Positions 44,491 to 54,178 of a stretch of 64,000 bases of DNA are shown here, piece by piece. The position numbers and the translations under genes are program-made. This DNA is from Pseudoruegeria sp. HB172150 (GTDB taxonomy: Bacteria > Pseudomonadota > Alphaproteobacteria > Rhodobacterales > Rhodobacteraceae). The stretch is from positions 124,001 through 188,000 of the forward strand of contig NZ_JAATNG010000002.1 in the NCBI RefSeq assembly GCF_013184805.1, in the 5' to 3' direction. Under the pieces are notes generated by a model that ran no database searches, was not told where the DNA came from, and saw nothing but the letters and a program-made list of their open reading frames with translations. Within the stretch, counting starts at the first letter, position 1; each line of letters starts with the position of its first letter.

Positions 44491-46608
44491 TCAGCCAATC
44501 AGGAACTCGAGATCGGATGGCGGGATGACTTCGCCGAAGATGGCCACGTCGGAGATGGTGCCGTCAAACACCGCCTCGAAACCCGCCGCGCCGGCATCGC
44601 TCGCGAAGCCGTTGGCGCCGATCTGCAGGAACTCGGTGTTGGTCAGCCAGGAGGCGTCGAAACCAGCCTGGCCGAAGACCTCTCCGTTCAGTGCCGCCGA
44701 CACCTGGCCGTTTCCGAAGCTCATCACCAGATCGTAGTCCTTGCCCGCTTCGATGCCGGCGAATTCGAACTGCTGGCTGGAGGTCGCGTCCTGGAACCGG
44801 ACGATGAGCGTTCCATCCTCGATGTAGGAGGTGAAATGGCCGCCGTCGCCGAAGTCGCGGGCATCCTTGGACAGCAGGCCGTGGCTGCCCAACACCTTAT
44901 CCGCGTTGAAGGTGAGCGCGATGGTGCCCTCGGCCAGTTCGAATGACTGTTCGTGTGCGAGTTCGATGACGTCGCCGTCGCCTGAGACTTCGAGCGGGCC
45001 GTCGAGGTTGAAGACGGGAGCGTCGTACAGGATGAAATCCTGCGCATCCAGGTCGGAGAGCTCGACGCTCTTGAGGGTTACCGAGTTGCCGCCGCCAAGG
45101 TCGACGATCACGCTGTCGCCGTCCTGCTCCATGTGATTTTCAAACAGGTCGGCAAAGCCGGTGATCGCGCTGACCTCGCGGAGGTCAATCTTCTCTGCGT
45201 CATTGGTGGCGTTGAAGCCGCGCACCTCGTCGTGGCCGTCGCCATCGCGGAAGACAAAGACATCCGAGCCGGTGCCGCCATACAGGATGTCGTTGCCGGT
45301 GCCGCCAAATATCAGGTCGTTCCCGGCGTTGCCCCTTATCTCATCGTTTCCTTCGCCGCCGCGCAGCAGGTCGTCGCCATCGCCGCCGAACAGAGAGTCG
45401 TTTCCGGCGCTGCCGTGGATCACGTCGTCGCCGCCGAAGCCGTTAATCGAATCGTCGCCGCTGGTGCCCAGGATCGTGTCGGGACCGTTGGTGGCGTCGA
45501 CCGACAGGATTTCGACCATAACGCGGTTGGTATCGTTATCGAACCACGTCACTGCGATACGTCCATCCGCCAGCAGCGTGGCCTCGATCGACTTGCTGTT
45601 GTCTGAAGTGACGCGAAAGAGTTCACCGATCTTGTCACCATCGGCGTCATAGCGTTGACCCACGACGCCCCGGGCGCCCGCGTCCTTGTCCGCGAAGATG
45701 ATGAAGGTGCCGTCAGCAAGCATGACGACGGCGGGTTCGTTGTTGTTGTCCTTTACGTCGCTGGAACTGGTCCGGGGGCCGCCCCGGACGTCGGTGATGG
45801 CATCGCCCTCGTCATCGAAAATCTGGAACTGCACGTCGGTGTCCCAGCCGTCGTCCTGCGCCCAGACAACGACGAAGCGGCCGCCTTTCAGCGCGGCGAT
45901 GGTGCTGTCGAATATGTCGCCTTCCGTGTGCACCTTGGTGGTGGTGTTATACGGGCCTTTCTTGATCGTCACGGACAGGCCGCCGCCGCGGCTGCCGTCG
46001 CGGTCGATCAGGATGGCCTGTCCCCCGGTGCTGAGCGCGACGGAGGAGATATCCGGGTTGTCGAATTGTTTCAGTTCATCAATGAATCCGACGCCGTTCT
46101 TACCGCCATTGGCAGTGAAGTACGCATCGTTGAAAACGTGGTTCTGGAAATAGTCGAATGCGTGGTTCACTGCGAAGCTGTCATCGCCGAAGACGGTGAT
46201 CGATGGAGCCTCTGCCCGGGATGTCGGACCGCCGGTAATTTCGGTCATCCTGATCCGCCTCGCGCCATCCTCGTCGACGCGGAACTGGCCGATGCGGATA
46301 TCGTCGTCGGTCCAGCCGTCATGCCTGTTCTCGACCGCAATCAGGATCTTGCCGTCGCTCTGCACCCCCATGTCGAAGCGCGGGTTGTCGATGTCGCGGG
46401 GAAAGTCGAACTCGAACTCGCTGCCGATCGTATGTCCGTCAGGGCTGACGAGGCGCCCGCGGATGGCCCAGAGCGACTGTCCCGAACCCTGGTAGGCATA
46501 GGCGACGACAAAATTGCCGTCGGGAAGGGCGGCGATCATCGGATCGCTGATACCGGAGCCGCCGCCGACCCGGAATTCATTGGTGATGGTTGCAGGTGTA
46601 TCGATCAT
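44491..46608 (-). CDS. RTX-repeat protein with LamG-like C-terminal domain
   Basis: A 705-residue acidic protein without a Sec signal peptide. Residues 10-380 are repeated beta strands (for example NFVVAYAYQGSGQSLWAIRG, RFVVVWAQDDGWDTDV), likely a beta-propeller or sandwich. Residues 395-440 hold five calcium-binding nonapeptide repeats (GGDGDDLLRGGEGNDEIRG). The C-terminal 180 residues look like a LamG/concanavalin-like domain ending at SDLEFLIG. Such proteins are exported by type I secretion and act outside the cell; no exporter lies here. The ATG at 46608 has AAGGA about 10 bases before it; a start at 46641 is possible. Confidence 0.85.
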   Translation of the reverse strand: MIDTPATITNEFRVGGGSGISDPMIAALPDGNFVVAYAYQGSGQSLWAIRGRLVSPDGHTIGSEFEFDFPRDIDNPRFDMGVQSDGKILIAVENRHDGWTDDDIRIGQFRVDEDGARRIRMTEITGGPTSRAEAPSITVFGDDSFAVNHAFDYFQNHVFNDAYFTANGGKNGVGFIDELKQFDNPDISSVALSTGGQAILIDRDGSRGGGLSVTIKKGPYNTTTKVHTEGDIFDSTIAALKGGRFVVVWAQDDGWDTDVQFQIFDDEGDAITDVRGGPRTSSSDVKDNNNEPAVVMLADGTFIIFADKDAGARGVVGQRYDADGDKIGELFRVTSDNSKSIEATLLADGRIAVTWFDNDTNRVMVEILSVDATNGPDTILGTSGDDSINGFGGDDVIHGSAGNDSLFGGDGDDLLRGGEGNDEIRGNAGNDLIFGGTGNDILYGGTGSDVFVFRDGDGHDEVRGFNATNDAEKIDLREVSAITGFADLFENHMEQDGDSVIVDLGGGNSVTLKSVELSDLDAQDFILYDAPVFNLDGPLEVSGDGDVIELAHEQSFELAEGTIALTFNADKVLGSHGLLSKDARDFGDGGHFTSYIEDGTLIVRFQDATSSQQFEFAGIEAGKDYDLVMSFGNGQVSAALNGEVFGQAGFDASWLTNTEFLQIGANGFASDAGAAGFEAVFDGTISDVAIFGEVIPPSDLEFLIG

Positions 46609-46980
46609 TGAGATTATTCCTTGGTTCGAAAATGCCGCCATTGCCGGGAAATGATCCGGCCGGCGGTGTCTGATGGCTGGTTCAGCGATGGGCGGTGGCT
46701 GTCAGGAGGTCCTGACGTTGCAAAGGCATTGCGTCAGGCAGGGTTGGCCGGGTGGACCGTGCGGCCGGGGCAGCCGGGGGATAGCGCCCTGCCGGGGTTC
46801 AATATTGGCATACGTGCCGTGCTCCAAAAAATGTCTTTGCGGCAAATCGAAATGAGTTCCGCCCCGATCGGACTCGGGGCGGTGCCTGGGTGCAGCTATG
46901 CCGGTTAACGTTGTCGCGTCCGTTGTGAGGGCAGTTGTAACGGGCGCGGAGAAGCGTTGTTTTTGCCGCGCCGCGCGGGG
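46609..46980. other. Intergenic region of 372 bp with one hairpin
   Basis: No gene is supported. A hairpin with perfect 9-bp arms CCGCCCCGA (46859-46867) and TCGGGGCGG (46874-46882) lies downstream of the DUF1330 gene; it lacks a U-run. The RTX gene promoter should be near 46610-46700. Confidence 0.5.
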
Positions 46981-47397
46981 TCAGCCGTCCAGCGGGAAAG
47001 ACGGGAGCAGCCGCGAATCCTCGACGGCGGCGGCGCGGTGGACGAGGGCGGATTGCGCCGCCGGGTCGGAGGCGAAGGCGAGGAAGCTTTGCAGGCTGGC
47101 CTGTTTCACGATGAGGACGTGGTCCCAGCGTTCGGTTTCCGGCCCGATGAACCAGCGGTTCGCGGTGCCTTCGAACAGGACCTCGCCGCCGGAGGCTTCG
47201 AGCAGCGGCAGGGTTTCGGCGACGTAGCGGGCATAGGCTTCGGCGCCGGAGGTTGGCGTCGCTGGCGCTTTGCCCGGGTGCGCGGAGTAGTCGGCCACGT
47301 CACGGAAACGCAGCAGGTTGACCATGACGACCGGGCCCATGTGCGCGTTCGAGAACAGGGCGCGGGCGGTGGCGTCGGTGGGGTTCAGGTAGGTCAT
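46981..47397 (-). CDS. DUF1330 family protein
   Basis: A 138-residue small protein with a dimeric alpha/beta-barrel-like fold, recognisable from PVVMVNLLRFRDVADY, then EAYARYVAETLPLLEASGGEV and DHVLIVKQASLQSFLAFA. The function of the family is unknown. Its start overlaps the DUF2239 stop (ATGA at 47394-47397), so the two are translationally coupled and belong to one transcript controlled from the 47.93 kb site. Confidence 0.85.
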   Translation of the reverse strand: MTYLNPTDATARALFSNAHMGPVVMVNLLRFRDVADYSAHPGKAPATPTSGAEAYARYVAETLPLLEASGGEVLFEGTANRWFIGPETERWDHVLIVKQASLQSFLAFASDPAAQSALVHRAAAVEDSRLLPSFPLDG

Positions 47398-47918
47398 GGC
47401 TGCGGGGTCCGGGCGAGTTTCAGGACGTAGTCGCGGATGTCTTCGGGCCAGTCGGCGATGGTGTCTGCCATCGCGTCGAGATTGCCGGCGAAGAGGGCGC
47501 GCACCGCGTCCTCGTAGAGCGGCAGGTTTCCGGCGAGGGCGGTGGCGGCGCGGTAGGCGGCCTCCTGCGCGCGGCGGGGATCGGGGCCGTCGGCGCGCAT
47601 CGCCTCCTCGACCAGGCGGCGGAGTGCCGCGGAGGCGCCGCCGCGCTGAGTCGACAGCCAGTCCCAGTGGCGGGGCAGGAGCGTTACCTCGCGCGCCTTC
47701 ACGCCAAGCTTCGGGCGGCCGCGTTTCGGGGGTTCCTCGTAGCGGGCGGCAACCTCGGCGGGGGTGCCGCGGAGGTCGAGGTCGACGACGCGGCCGGTGG
47801 TGTCGTCGAAGGCGAGCGGCTGGCCGCCATTCGCCTGCGCCGCCTGCATGGCGGCGGCGATATCGGCGACGGAGCCGGCGGCGATGCGGCGGTGGGAGTC
47901 GAAAACGGTGAAGGTCAT
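47394..47918 (-). CDS. DUF2239 protein with ribbon-helix-helix-like motif
   Basis: A 174-residue protein of the DUF2239 family (start FTVFDSHRRIAAGSVADIAAA). The centre, GRPKLGVKAREVTLLPRHWD followed by a helix-turn-helix stretch (GGASAALRRLVEEAMR), reads like a ribbon-helix-helix DNA-binding unit: one strand with alternating basic and hydrophobic residues, then two helices. The C-terminal third is helical and acidic. It may be an autoregulator; two ACCCGGGTAAAAA sites lie just upstream. It leads a two-gene unit with DUF1330. Confidence 0.8.
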   Translation of the reverse strand: MTFTVFDSHRRIAAGSVADIAAAMQAAQANGGQPLAFDDTTGRVVDLDLRGTPAEVAARYEEPPKRGRPKLGVKAREVTLLPRHWDWLSTQRGGASAALRRLVEEAMRADGPDPRRAQEAAYRAATALAGNLPLYEDAVRALFAGNLDAMADTIADWPEDIRDYVLKLARTPQP

Positions 47919-47926
47919 GCGGAGTG

Positions 47927-47971
47927 TTTTACACCCGGGTAAAAATATGTCAATTAAAACCCGGGTAAAAA
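47927..47971. promoter_or_regulatory. Tandem operator-like sites between DUF2239 and GIY-YIG genes
   Basis: The 13-mer ACCCGGGTAAAAA occurs at 47933-47945 and again at 47959-47971, exactly 26 bp apart. Each copy centres on CCCGGG within a larger TTTAC(A)CCCGGGTAAA-type dyad. The divergent gene pair and the RHH-like DUF2239 product make this a likely autoregulatory operator. Confidence 0.55.
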
Positions 47972-47986
47972 GAATCGGAGTTGGCG

Positions 47987-48301
47987 ATGGATCGGCGAGC
48001 GGCGAAGGCGGAGTGGAAGGAGAAGAAGCCCGACGCGGGCATCTACGCGCTGCGCATCGGCGGGCGCGTCTGGGTCGGCGCGGCGATGCGGCTGGGCGCG
48101 GCGGAAAGCCGGATGGGCTTTGCGGCGCGGATGGGGGGATTGCCGAATGCCGAGGCTCAGGCGGCTTATGCGGCGGCGGGGGAACTGGCGTTCGAGGTGC
48201 TCGAGACTTTCGACGAGGAGATCTCGCAGATGAAGCGTGAGCGGTTGCTGAAGGAGCGGCTGGCGCATTGGGTGGAGGAACTGGGGGCGGGGAAGGTGTA
48301 A
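47987..48301 (+). CDS. GIY-YIG-like small protein
   Basis: A 104-residue protein. GIYALRIGGRVWVGAAMRLG near the N terminus mirrors the GIY-YIG strand pair, although the second motif is changed (VWVGA for YIG), so nuclease activity is doubtful. The rest is helical and ends in a basic and acidic tail (KRERLLKERLAHWVEELG). A TTG at 47981 is an alternative start; CGGAG at 47975-47979 suits the ATG at 47987. It is divergent from the DUF2239-DUF1330 pair and shares its operator-like sites. Confidence 0.68.
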   Translation: MDRRAAKAEWKEKKPDAGIYALRIGGRVWVGAAMRLGAAESRMGFAARMGGLPNAEAQAAYAAAGELAFEVLETFDEEISQMKRERLLKERLAHWVEELGAGKV

Positions 48302-48390
48302 GCCAGGCTTACGGATCGGCAGAAATCCTGCTTTGCGCATTCCCCGGGAACGCGCCATTGGGTTGGTCGTGATCCTCCGGAGCGCTTCAC

Positions 48391-49011
48391 ATGACCGACG
48401 TCCTTCTGTTCGTGCCTGCCTGCTTTGCCCTGAACCTCGCCTTCGGGCCGAACAACCTGCTGGCGATGACCCATGGCGCAAGGAACGGTGTCGGATTTGC
48501 GTTCGGCGCGAGTATGGCGCGGCTGGCGGTCTTCGTGCCGATGATCGCGGCGAGCGCGCTGGGGCTGGGGCTGGTGATGGCCACCTCGGCCATCGTGTTC
48601 AACGCGGTGAAGATCGTCGGTGCGATCTACCTGATCTGGATCGGGGTGAAGCTGTTGCGGACCGCGCCTGCGGTGGGTGCGGTTGCGGCGGGGCAGGTGA
48701 GCAGTTTTCCGAAGGCGCTGCGCAGCGAGGCGCTGGTGGCGGTCAGCAATCCGAAGGCGATCCTGATCTTCGCGGCGTTCTTTCCCCAGTTCGTGGACAT
48801 GTCGAATTACTGGCTGAGCTACCTCGTGCTCGGCGCGGTGTTCCTGGCGCTGGAGGCGGTTGCGATCGTGATCTATGCGAGCGCGGGGCGCTTCGCGGCG
48901 GGTGTGGCGGCGGACAGGCTGCACTGGTTCCAGCGCGCCTCGGGCGGCGGGATGATCCTGTTCGGGCTGCTGTTGCTGTTCAGCCGGCAGCCGGGGCGCG
49001 TGGCGGTCTGA
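48391..49011 (+). CDS. LysE-family translocator
   Basis: A 206-residue inner-membrane exporter of the LysE/RhtB family, with about six membrane segments. The family GPNNLLAMTHGARNG motif lies near residues 19-33, and VSNPKAILIFAAFFPQFVD is the second typical block. It should export an amino acid or homoserine-lactone-like compound. It stands alone and converges on the FkbM gene. Confidence 0.9.
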   Translation: MTDVLLFVPACFALNLAFGPNNLLAMTHGARNGVGFAFGASMARLAVFVPMIAASALGLGLVMATSAIVFNAVKIVGAIYLIWIGVKLLRTAPAVGAVAAGQVSSFPKALRSEALVAVSNPKAILIFAAFFPQFVDMSNYWLSYLVLGAVFLALEAVAIVIYASAGRFAAGVAADRLHWFQRASGGGMILFGLLLLFSRQPGRVAV

Positions 49012-49058
49012 CGCCGGACGTCAGGCGCGGCCGGACACGTTGAAACGCCGGCACCAGG

Positions 49059-50015
49059 TCAGGGGTAACCGGGAACGGCCTGGCTCTTCGGGATTGCAAA
49101 CAGCACCATCTCGCGCGGCAGCCAGTGGTAGTGGCGCAGTTTGAAATCGTACCAGAGGCCGTATGGGTCGATAAGTTTCGGGATCCGGTAGAGATCCGTC
49201 GGCTTGTGATAGATGGCTACCATGCAAGTGGGGCGGAAGTTCCGGATGGTCCGGGCCGCGCCCGTCAGGGCCGGCACTTCGGATCCTTCGATGTCGAATT
49301 TCAGGAAGTCCACCCGCTCGAGCTTTTCGGACTCGACGAAATCGTCGAGGCGCCTGAGTTTCAGCGTTCTGGTCTTCTTCTTTTTCACGTTGCCGACAAC
49401 CGGTCGCGTCCGCGGGCCTTCCAGCGCGAATTCGACTTCTTTCTCGGCTTCGGCGAAACCGACGTTCACCGGCGTTATGTTAGGGTTGGGTTTGCAGTTC
49501 TTCACGACGTCCGGAAAGAGGTCCGGGTTCGGCTCGAACGTGTAGACCCGGCCGGTGGCACCGACGTAGTTGGAGAACTGGATCGCATTGTTGCCGTTGA
49601 AGGAGCCGATATCGAGGACGACCTCGCCTTCGCGGGGCTCGACTTCTCCCTTTATGATATAGCCGTCGAGGATGTTCGTCTCGATCACTTCGTCCGTGTT
49701 CTCGCTGACGGTGCCGTCCTTGGTGTTCATCAGCGTTTCGGCGCGTTCGCGGTAATCCTGCCAGCGCTTTTCCGTGTGGATTCCGCGAAAGACCCTGAGA
49801 CGCTTGAACTTGTTGGCCTCGTTCATCTCGCTGGCAAGGCGCACGGCCATGTACCACCGGAACAGGCTTCGCGAGAGATCGTCGGTGAACCGAGCTTCCA
49901 TCTCGTCGATGGAATTCCAGTGCAATAGAAATTGGTGGAGGTTGGGGGTCGGTTTTTCCGAAGTATCCTCGACGACCTGGAGCGCCAAGCGGAGAATGTC
50001 TGAACGAGCGCTCAT
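49059..50015 (-). CDS. FkbM-family methyltransferase
   Basis: A 318-residue SAM-dependent methyltransferase. Motif I is VVLDIGSFNGNNAIQFSNYV around residue 130, the acidic loop is VYTFEPNPDLFP, and FLKFDIEGSEVPAL around residue 237 is the FkbM hallmark. Such enzymes O-methylate sugars or polyketides, often on surface glycans. The N-terminal 110 residues are helical and may be specific to this branch. No glycan gene is adjacent. Confidence 0.88.
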   Translation of the reverse strand: MSARSDILRLALQVVEDTSEKPTPNLHQFLLHWNSIDEMEARFTDDLSRSLFRWYMAVRLASEMNEANKFKRLRVFRGIHTEKRWQDYRERAETLMNTKDGTVSENTDEVIETNILDGYIIKGEVEPREGEVVLDIGSFNGNNAIQFSNYVGATGRVYTFEPNPDLFPDVVKNCKPNPNITPVNVGFAEAEKEVEFALEGPRTRPVVGNVKKKKTRTLKLRRLDDFVESEKLERVDFLKFDIEGSEVPALTGAARTIRNFRPTCMVAIYHKPTDLYRIPKLIDPYGLWYDFKLRHYHWLPREMVLFAIPKSQAVPGYP

Positions 50016-50220
50016 GCACTATCCCATCTCGTTAGGCTGCAACCCTGCGGCAGCTTCAGCGATCACCATGCGTGACGGATGTTGGCGGTTCAACCCTGCT
50101 TGCGTGTGGTCAGGCGGAGCTGTCACATGCATGCTTGGGCATGAATCGCGATTGGGGGCGCTGTTCAGGGAAACTACTGGGAAACTTTCGGTTTCGGGGA
50201 AGGCATGCAGGCCGGCGGCA

Positions 50221-50586
50221 TCATGTTCCGTGACTATGTCCCATCACATGGATCGGCTGAAAGCATCCGAGGATCAGGCGGCTGGCGTCGAAGGGCGGCT
50301 CGCCGGCTTCGTCCATGCGCGGGTCCTGGTGCATCTTTTCCTCGGCGGCGTTGAAGAAATCCCTGCCGGGCCAGACCTGCCAGATGAAGACGATCTTCTC
50401 TCCGGGTTTCGCGGCGACAGCGCGGCGGAAATCGGTCTGCTTGCCGTCGGGGACGTTATCCTCCCAGCTTTCGACGATTTCGAGGCAGCCGTATTCGCGG
50501 AAGAATGCCGCGCTCTGTGCGGCCCAGGCGCGGTAGGCGTCGCGGTTTTCTTCGGGGACGGGGATGACGAGGCCGGCAATGTACAT
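50221..50586 (-). CDS. DUF1428 family protein
   Basis: A 121-residue protein with the conserved start MYIAGLVIPVPEENRDAYRA and the CLEIVESWEDNVPDGKQTDF segment, typical of DUF1428. It has a ferredoxin-like (dimeric alpha/beta-barrel) fold and no known activity. The ORF ends before the FkbM promoter region and has its own upstream space of about 290 bp. Confidence 0.88.
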   Translation of the reverse strand: MYIAGLVIPVPEENRDAYRAWAAQSAAFFREYGCLEIVESWEDNVPDGKQTDFRRAVAAKPGEKIVFIWQVWPGRDFFNAAEEKMHQDPRMDEAGEPPFDASRLILGCFQPIHVMGHSHGT

Positions 50587-50878
50587 CGGTTGGAGTCCTG
50601 TTGTGGGGGCAGAGCGATTGGGTTTGAATTAGGAGGCGTTCGGCGAACGTCACGCTCCGGCCCGGAATGGCCGGGCAGCGCACGGCCACTCCTTTGGCCG
50701 GGGCATTGTCATCCAATGCGCGGCGATTGAGGGATTGCGGGGGTGGACGGATAAAGTGTGGACCGCGGGCGCTATTTCGCCCGACCGTGGCCAGGTGTTG
50801 CCCCCGGTCCGAGCGGTTAGCTGCGTGATGTCACGCACCGGTGCAGCGTTGGACGGGGCGGCATGGCGCGCGCGTACC

Positions 50879-51289
50879 CTACCGGCCGGGTTCCTTCCCC
50901 AGCCGGTCCGCCTTCTTCCGAACCAGCACCGCGCGCAGGTCGTGCATCGCCAGCAGGAGATCGTCGGTCAGCTCCTGCAGCTGTGCGTCGCTTGCGTCGG
51001 ACTGCGCCCATTGCGCCGTCTGGTTCAGGTGGTCCACTGTGCGGCGGATGTCGTCGGTGCGGCGGGTGTCGAGAACCTGCTCCCGCGCCGCCATCCAGTC
51101 TGAAATCGCAGCTTCATCGGCTGCGCTCAGGACATGCTGGCCGTGCGCCTTCACCTGACCGTTGCGGATGTTGACGACGGCGATCTGCTCCATCTCGATC
51201 CGGCGCTGGCGGTTTTCCGTGTCGATGCGGAACACGACCGCGCCGTTCTCGCGGGTGCGGAAATAGTAGTCCGGCAGATCGGCGGGCAT
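50879..51289 (-). CDS. Conserved protein of unknown function
   Basis: A 136-residue soluble, charged protein. The first half is beta-rich (YYFRTRENGAVVFRIDTENR, then EQIAVVNIRNGQVKAHG) and the second half helical, with a likely coiled coil (TDDIRRTVDHLNQTAQW). I do not recognise a named family. It starts 10 bases after the aminotransferase stop on the same strand, which suggests a common transcript. Confidence 0.65.
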   Translation of the reverse strand: MPADLPDYYFRTRENGAVVFRIDTENRQRRIEMEQIAVVNIRNGQVKAHGQHVLSAADEAAISDWMAAREQVLDTRRTDDIRRTVDHLNQTAQWAQSDASDAQLQELTDDLLLAMHDLRAVLVRKKADRLGKEPGR

Positions 51290-51298
51290 CCGTCCTCC

Positions 51299-53005
<1,707 letters not shown>

Positions 53006-53006
<1 letters not shown>

Positions 53007-53266
53007 TGCAGGAGACGCCGGAAGCGCGGCTGAAGCGGATGCGCATGCGGGCCGGGCGGCGCGGGATCAAGGAGATGGACCTGATCCTGGGCGGCTATGC
53101 CGAGGCGCGGCTGGCGGCGATGGATGCCGAGGCGCTGGACCTGTTCGACGCGCTGCTGTGGGAGAACGACCACGATCTGTATGCCTGGGTCACCGGCAAG
53201 GCGGCGGTGCCGGACAGTTACGCCGGACTGATCGGCGACATCGCCGTCCAGTCCGGTGCCGTTTGA
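53006..53266 (+). CDS. sdhE: Succinate dehydrogenase assembly factor 2 (SdhE)
   Basis: An 86-residue SdhE. The flavinylation motif is RRGIKEMDLIL around residues 15-25 (RGxxEMD), and DALLWENDHDLYAWVTGK matches the family C-terminal half. It helps attach FAD covalently to the SdhA subunit. Its start overlaps the stop of the XRE regulator, a coupling that could tie flavoprotein maturation to that regulator. No sdh structural gene is in the window. Confidence 0.92.
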
Positions 53267-53343
53267 AACGAATTTCCGCTAAATTCTGCCAGCTTAACGA
53301 ATAATTTGCGAATCCGCCGCTATGCCGGGCCAACGAGCAGAGC

Positions 53344-53856
53344 ATGGCGGTAGTGATGATGAGTATTCAGACACGTATCGATGGGGCCACGAATCGCGGC
53401 TTCATGACCCAGTATCTCGAGGCGCTGTCGCTGGTGGAACGGCTGCATCGGCTGCTGCTCGACGTGATCAAGGACGAGTTCGAGCGACTGGGGATACTCG
53501 AGATCAACGCGGTGCAGGCGCTGCTGCTGTTCAACGTCGGCGACAACGAGGTGACGGCGGGCGAGCTGAAGACGCGCGGCTACTATCAGGGCTCGAACGT
53601 CAGCTATAACCTGAAGAAGCTGGTCGAGACGGGATACATGCACCACCAGCGCTGCGAGATCGATCGCCGGTCGGTGCGCGTGCGCCTGACCGAGAAGGGG
53701 CGCAAGGTGCAGGAGATCGTCGAGGAGCTGTTCATCCGCCATGCGGACGGGCTGGAATCCCGCGCGGTGCTGGACCTGAACGGGATCGAGGAGATCAACT
53801 CGGCGCTGCGCCGGGTCGAGCGGTACTGGAGCGACCAGATCCGGTATATCTATTGA
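53344..53856 (+). CDS. MarR-family winged-helix regulator (LdtR-like)
   Basis: A 170-residue regulator with a MarR winged helix: the recognition helix lies in YYQGSNVSYNLKKLVETGYM and the wing in RCEIDRRSVRVRLTEKG. The long N-terminal helices and the VERLHRLLLDVIKDEFERLG segment recall the alphaproteobacterial LdtR branch, linked to cell-wall and osmotic control; this subfamily call is tentative. Met codons at 53356 and 53359 are alternative starts. It is followed by the repeat pair at 54 kb. Confidence 0.83.
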   Translation: MAVVMMSIQTRIDGATNRGFMTQYLEALSLVERLHRLLLDVIKDEFERLGILEINAVQALLLFNVGDNEVTAGELKTRGYYQGSNVSYNLKKLVETGYMHHQRCEIDRRSVRVRLTEKGRKVQEIVEELFIRHADGLESRAVLDLNGIEEINSALRRVERYWSDQIRYIY

Positions 53857-53945
53857 GGCGGGGCGTCCGGCGGGCCATCGCGGGCAGGGACGCTTCCTGA
53901 TTGCGCCCGGCATTTGCAGGCAAGTGCCTGATTGTGGATGTGGCA

Positions 53946-54005
53946 GGGGGCTCTGCCCCCGCCGCCTTCGGCGCCTCCCCCGGGATATTTTCAGCCAGAA
54001 GAAGA
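53946..54005 (+). repeat. Intergenic repeat, left copy
   Basis: About 60 bp with landmarks GGGGGCTCTGCCCCCGCC, CTCCCCCGGGATATTT and CCAGAAGAAGA. It matches the minus strand of 54073-54131 at roughly four bases in five. The first half is itself a GC-rich hairpin. Confidence 0.7.
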
Positions 54006-54072
54006 TGGATACAGGGAGCACCTGATCGAGCGGTTCCGTTGTTGTCCCCGGCCGTGGGCTGCGAGGATCCCC

Positions 54073-54131
54073 TGCTTCTTCTGGTCACAAATATCCCGGG
54101 GGAGCCGCGCAGCGGCGGGGGCGGAGCCCCC
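54073..54131 (-). repeat. Intergenic repeat, right copy (inverted)
   Basis: On the minus strand this reads GGGGGCTCCGCCCCCGCC, then CTCCCCCGGGATATTT and CCAGAAGAAG, matching the left copy. The two copies face each other across 67 bp and may together form a large stem between convergent genes. Confidence 0.7.
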
Positions 54132-54178
54132 ATTTGCACGCAGTGCCAGAAAGATTGCGCCGCAGGCGCGCAACCGGA

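Larger units (their letters stand above)
53857..54178. other. Convergent intergenic region with inverted repeats, 322 bp
   Basis: No gene is seen. The region is built from two inverted copies of a ~60-bp repeat (listed separately), a 67-bp spacer and a flanking direct repeat: CATTTGCAGGCAAGTGCC at 53911 and the close variant CATTTGCACGCAGTGCC at 54131. Confidence 0.6.
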
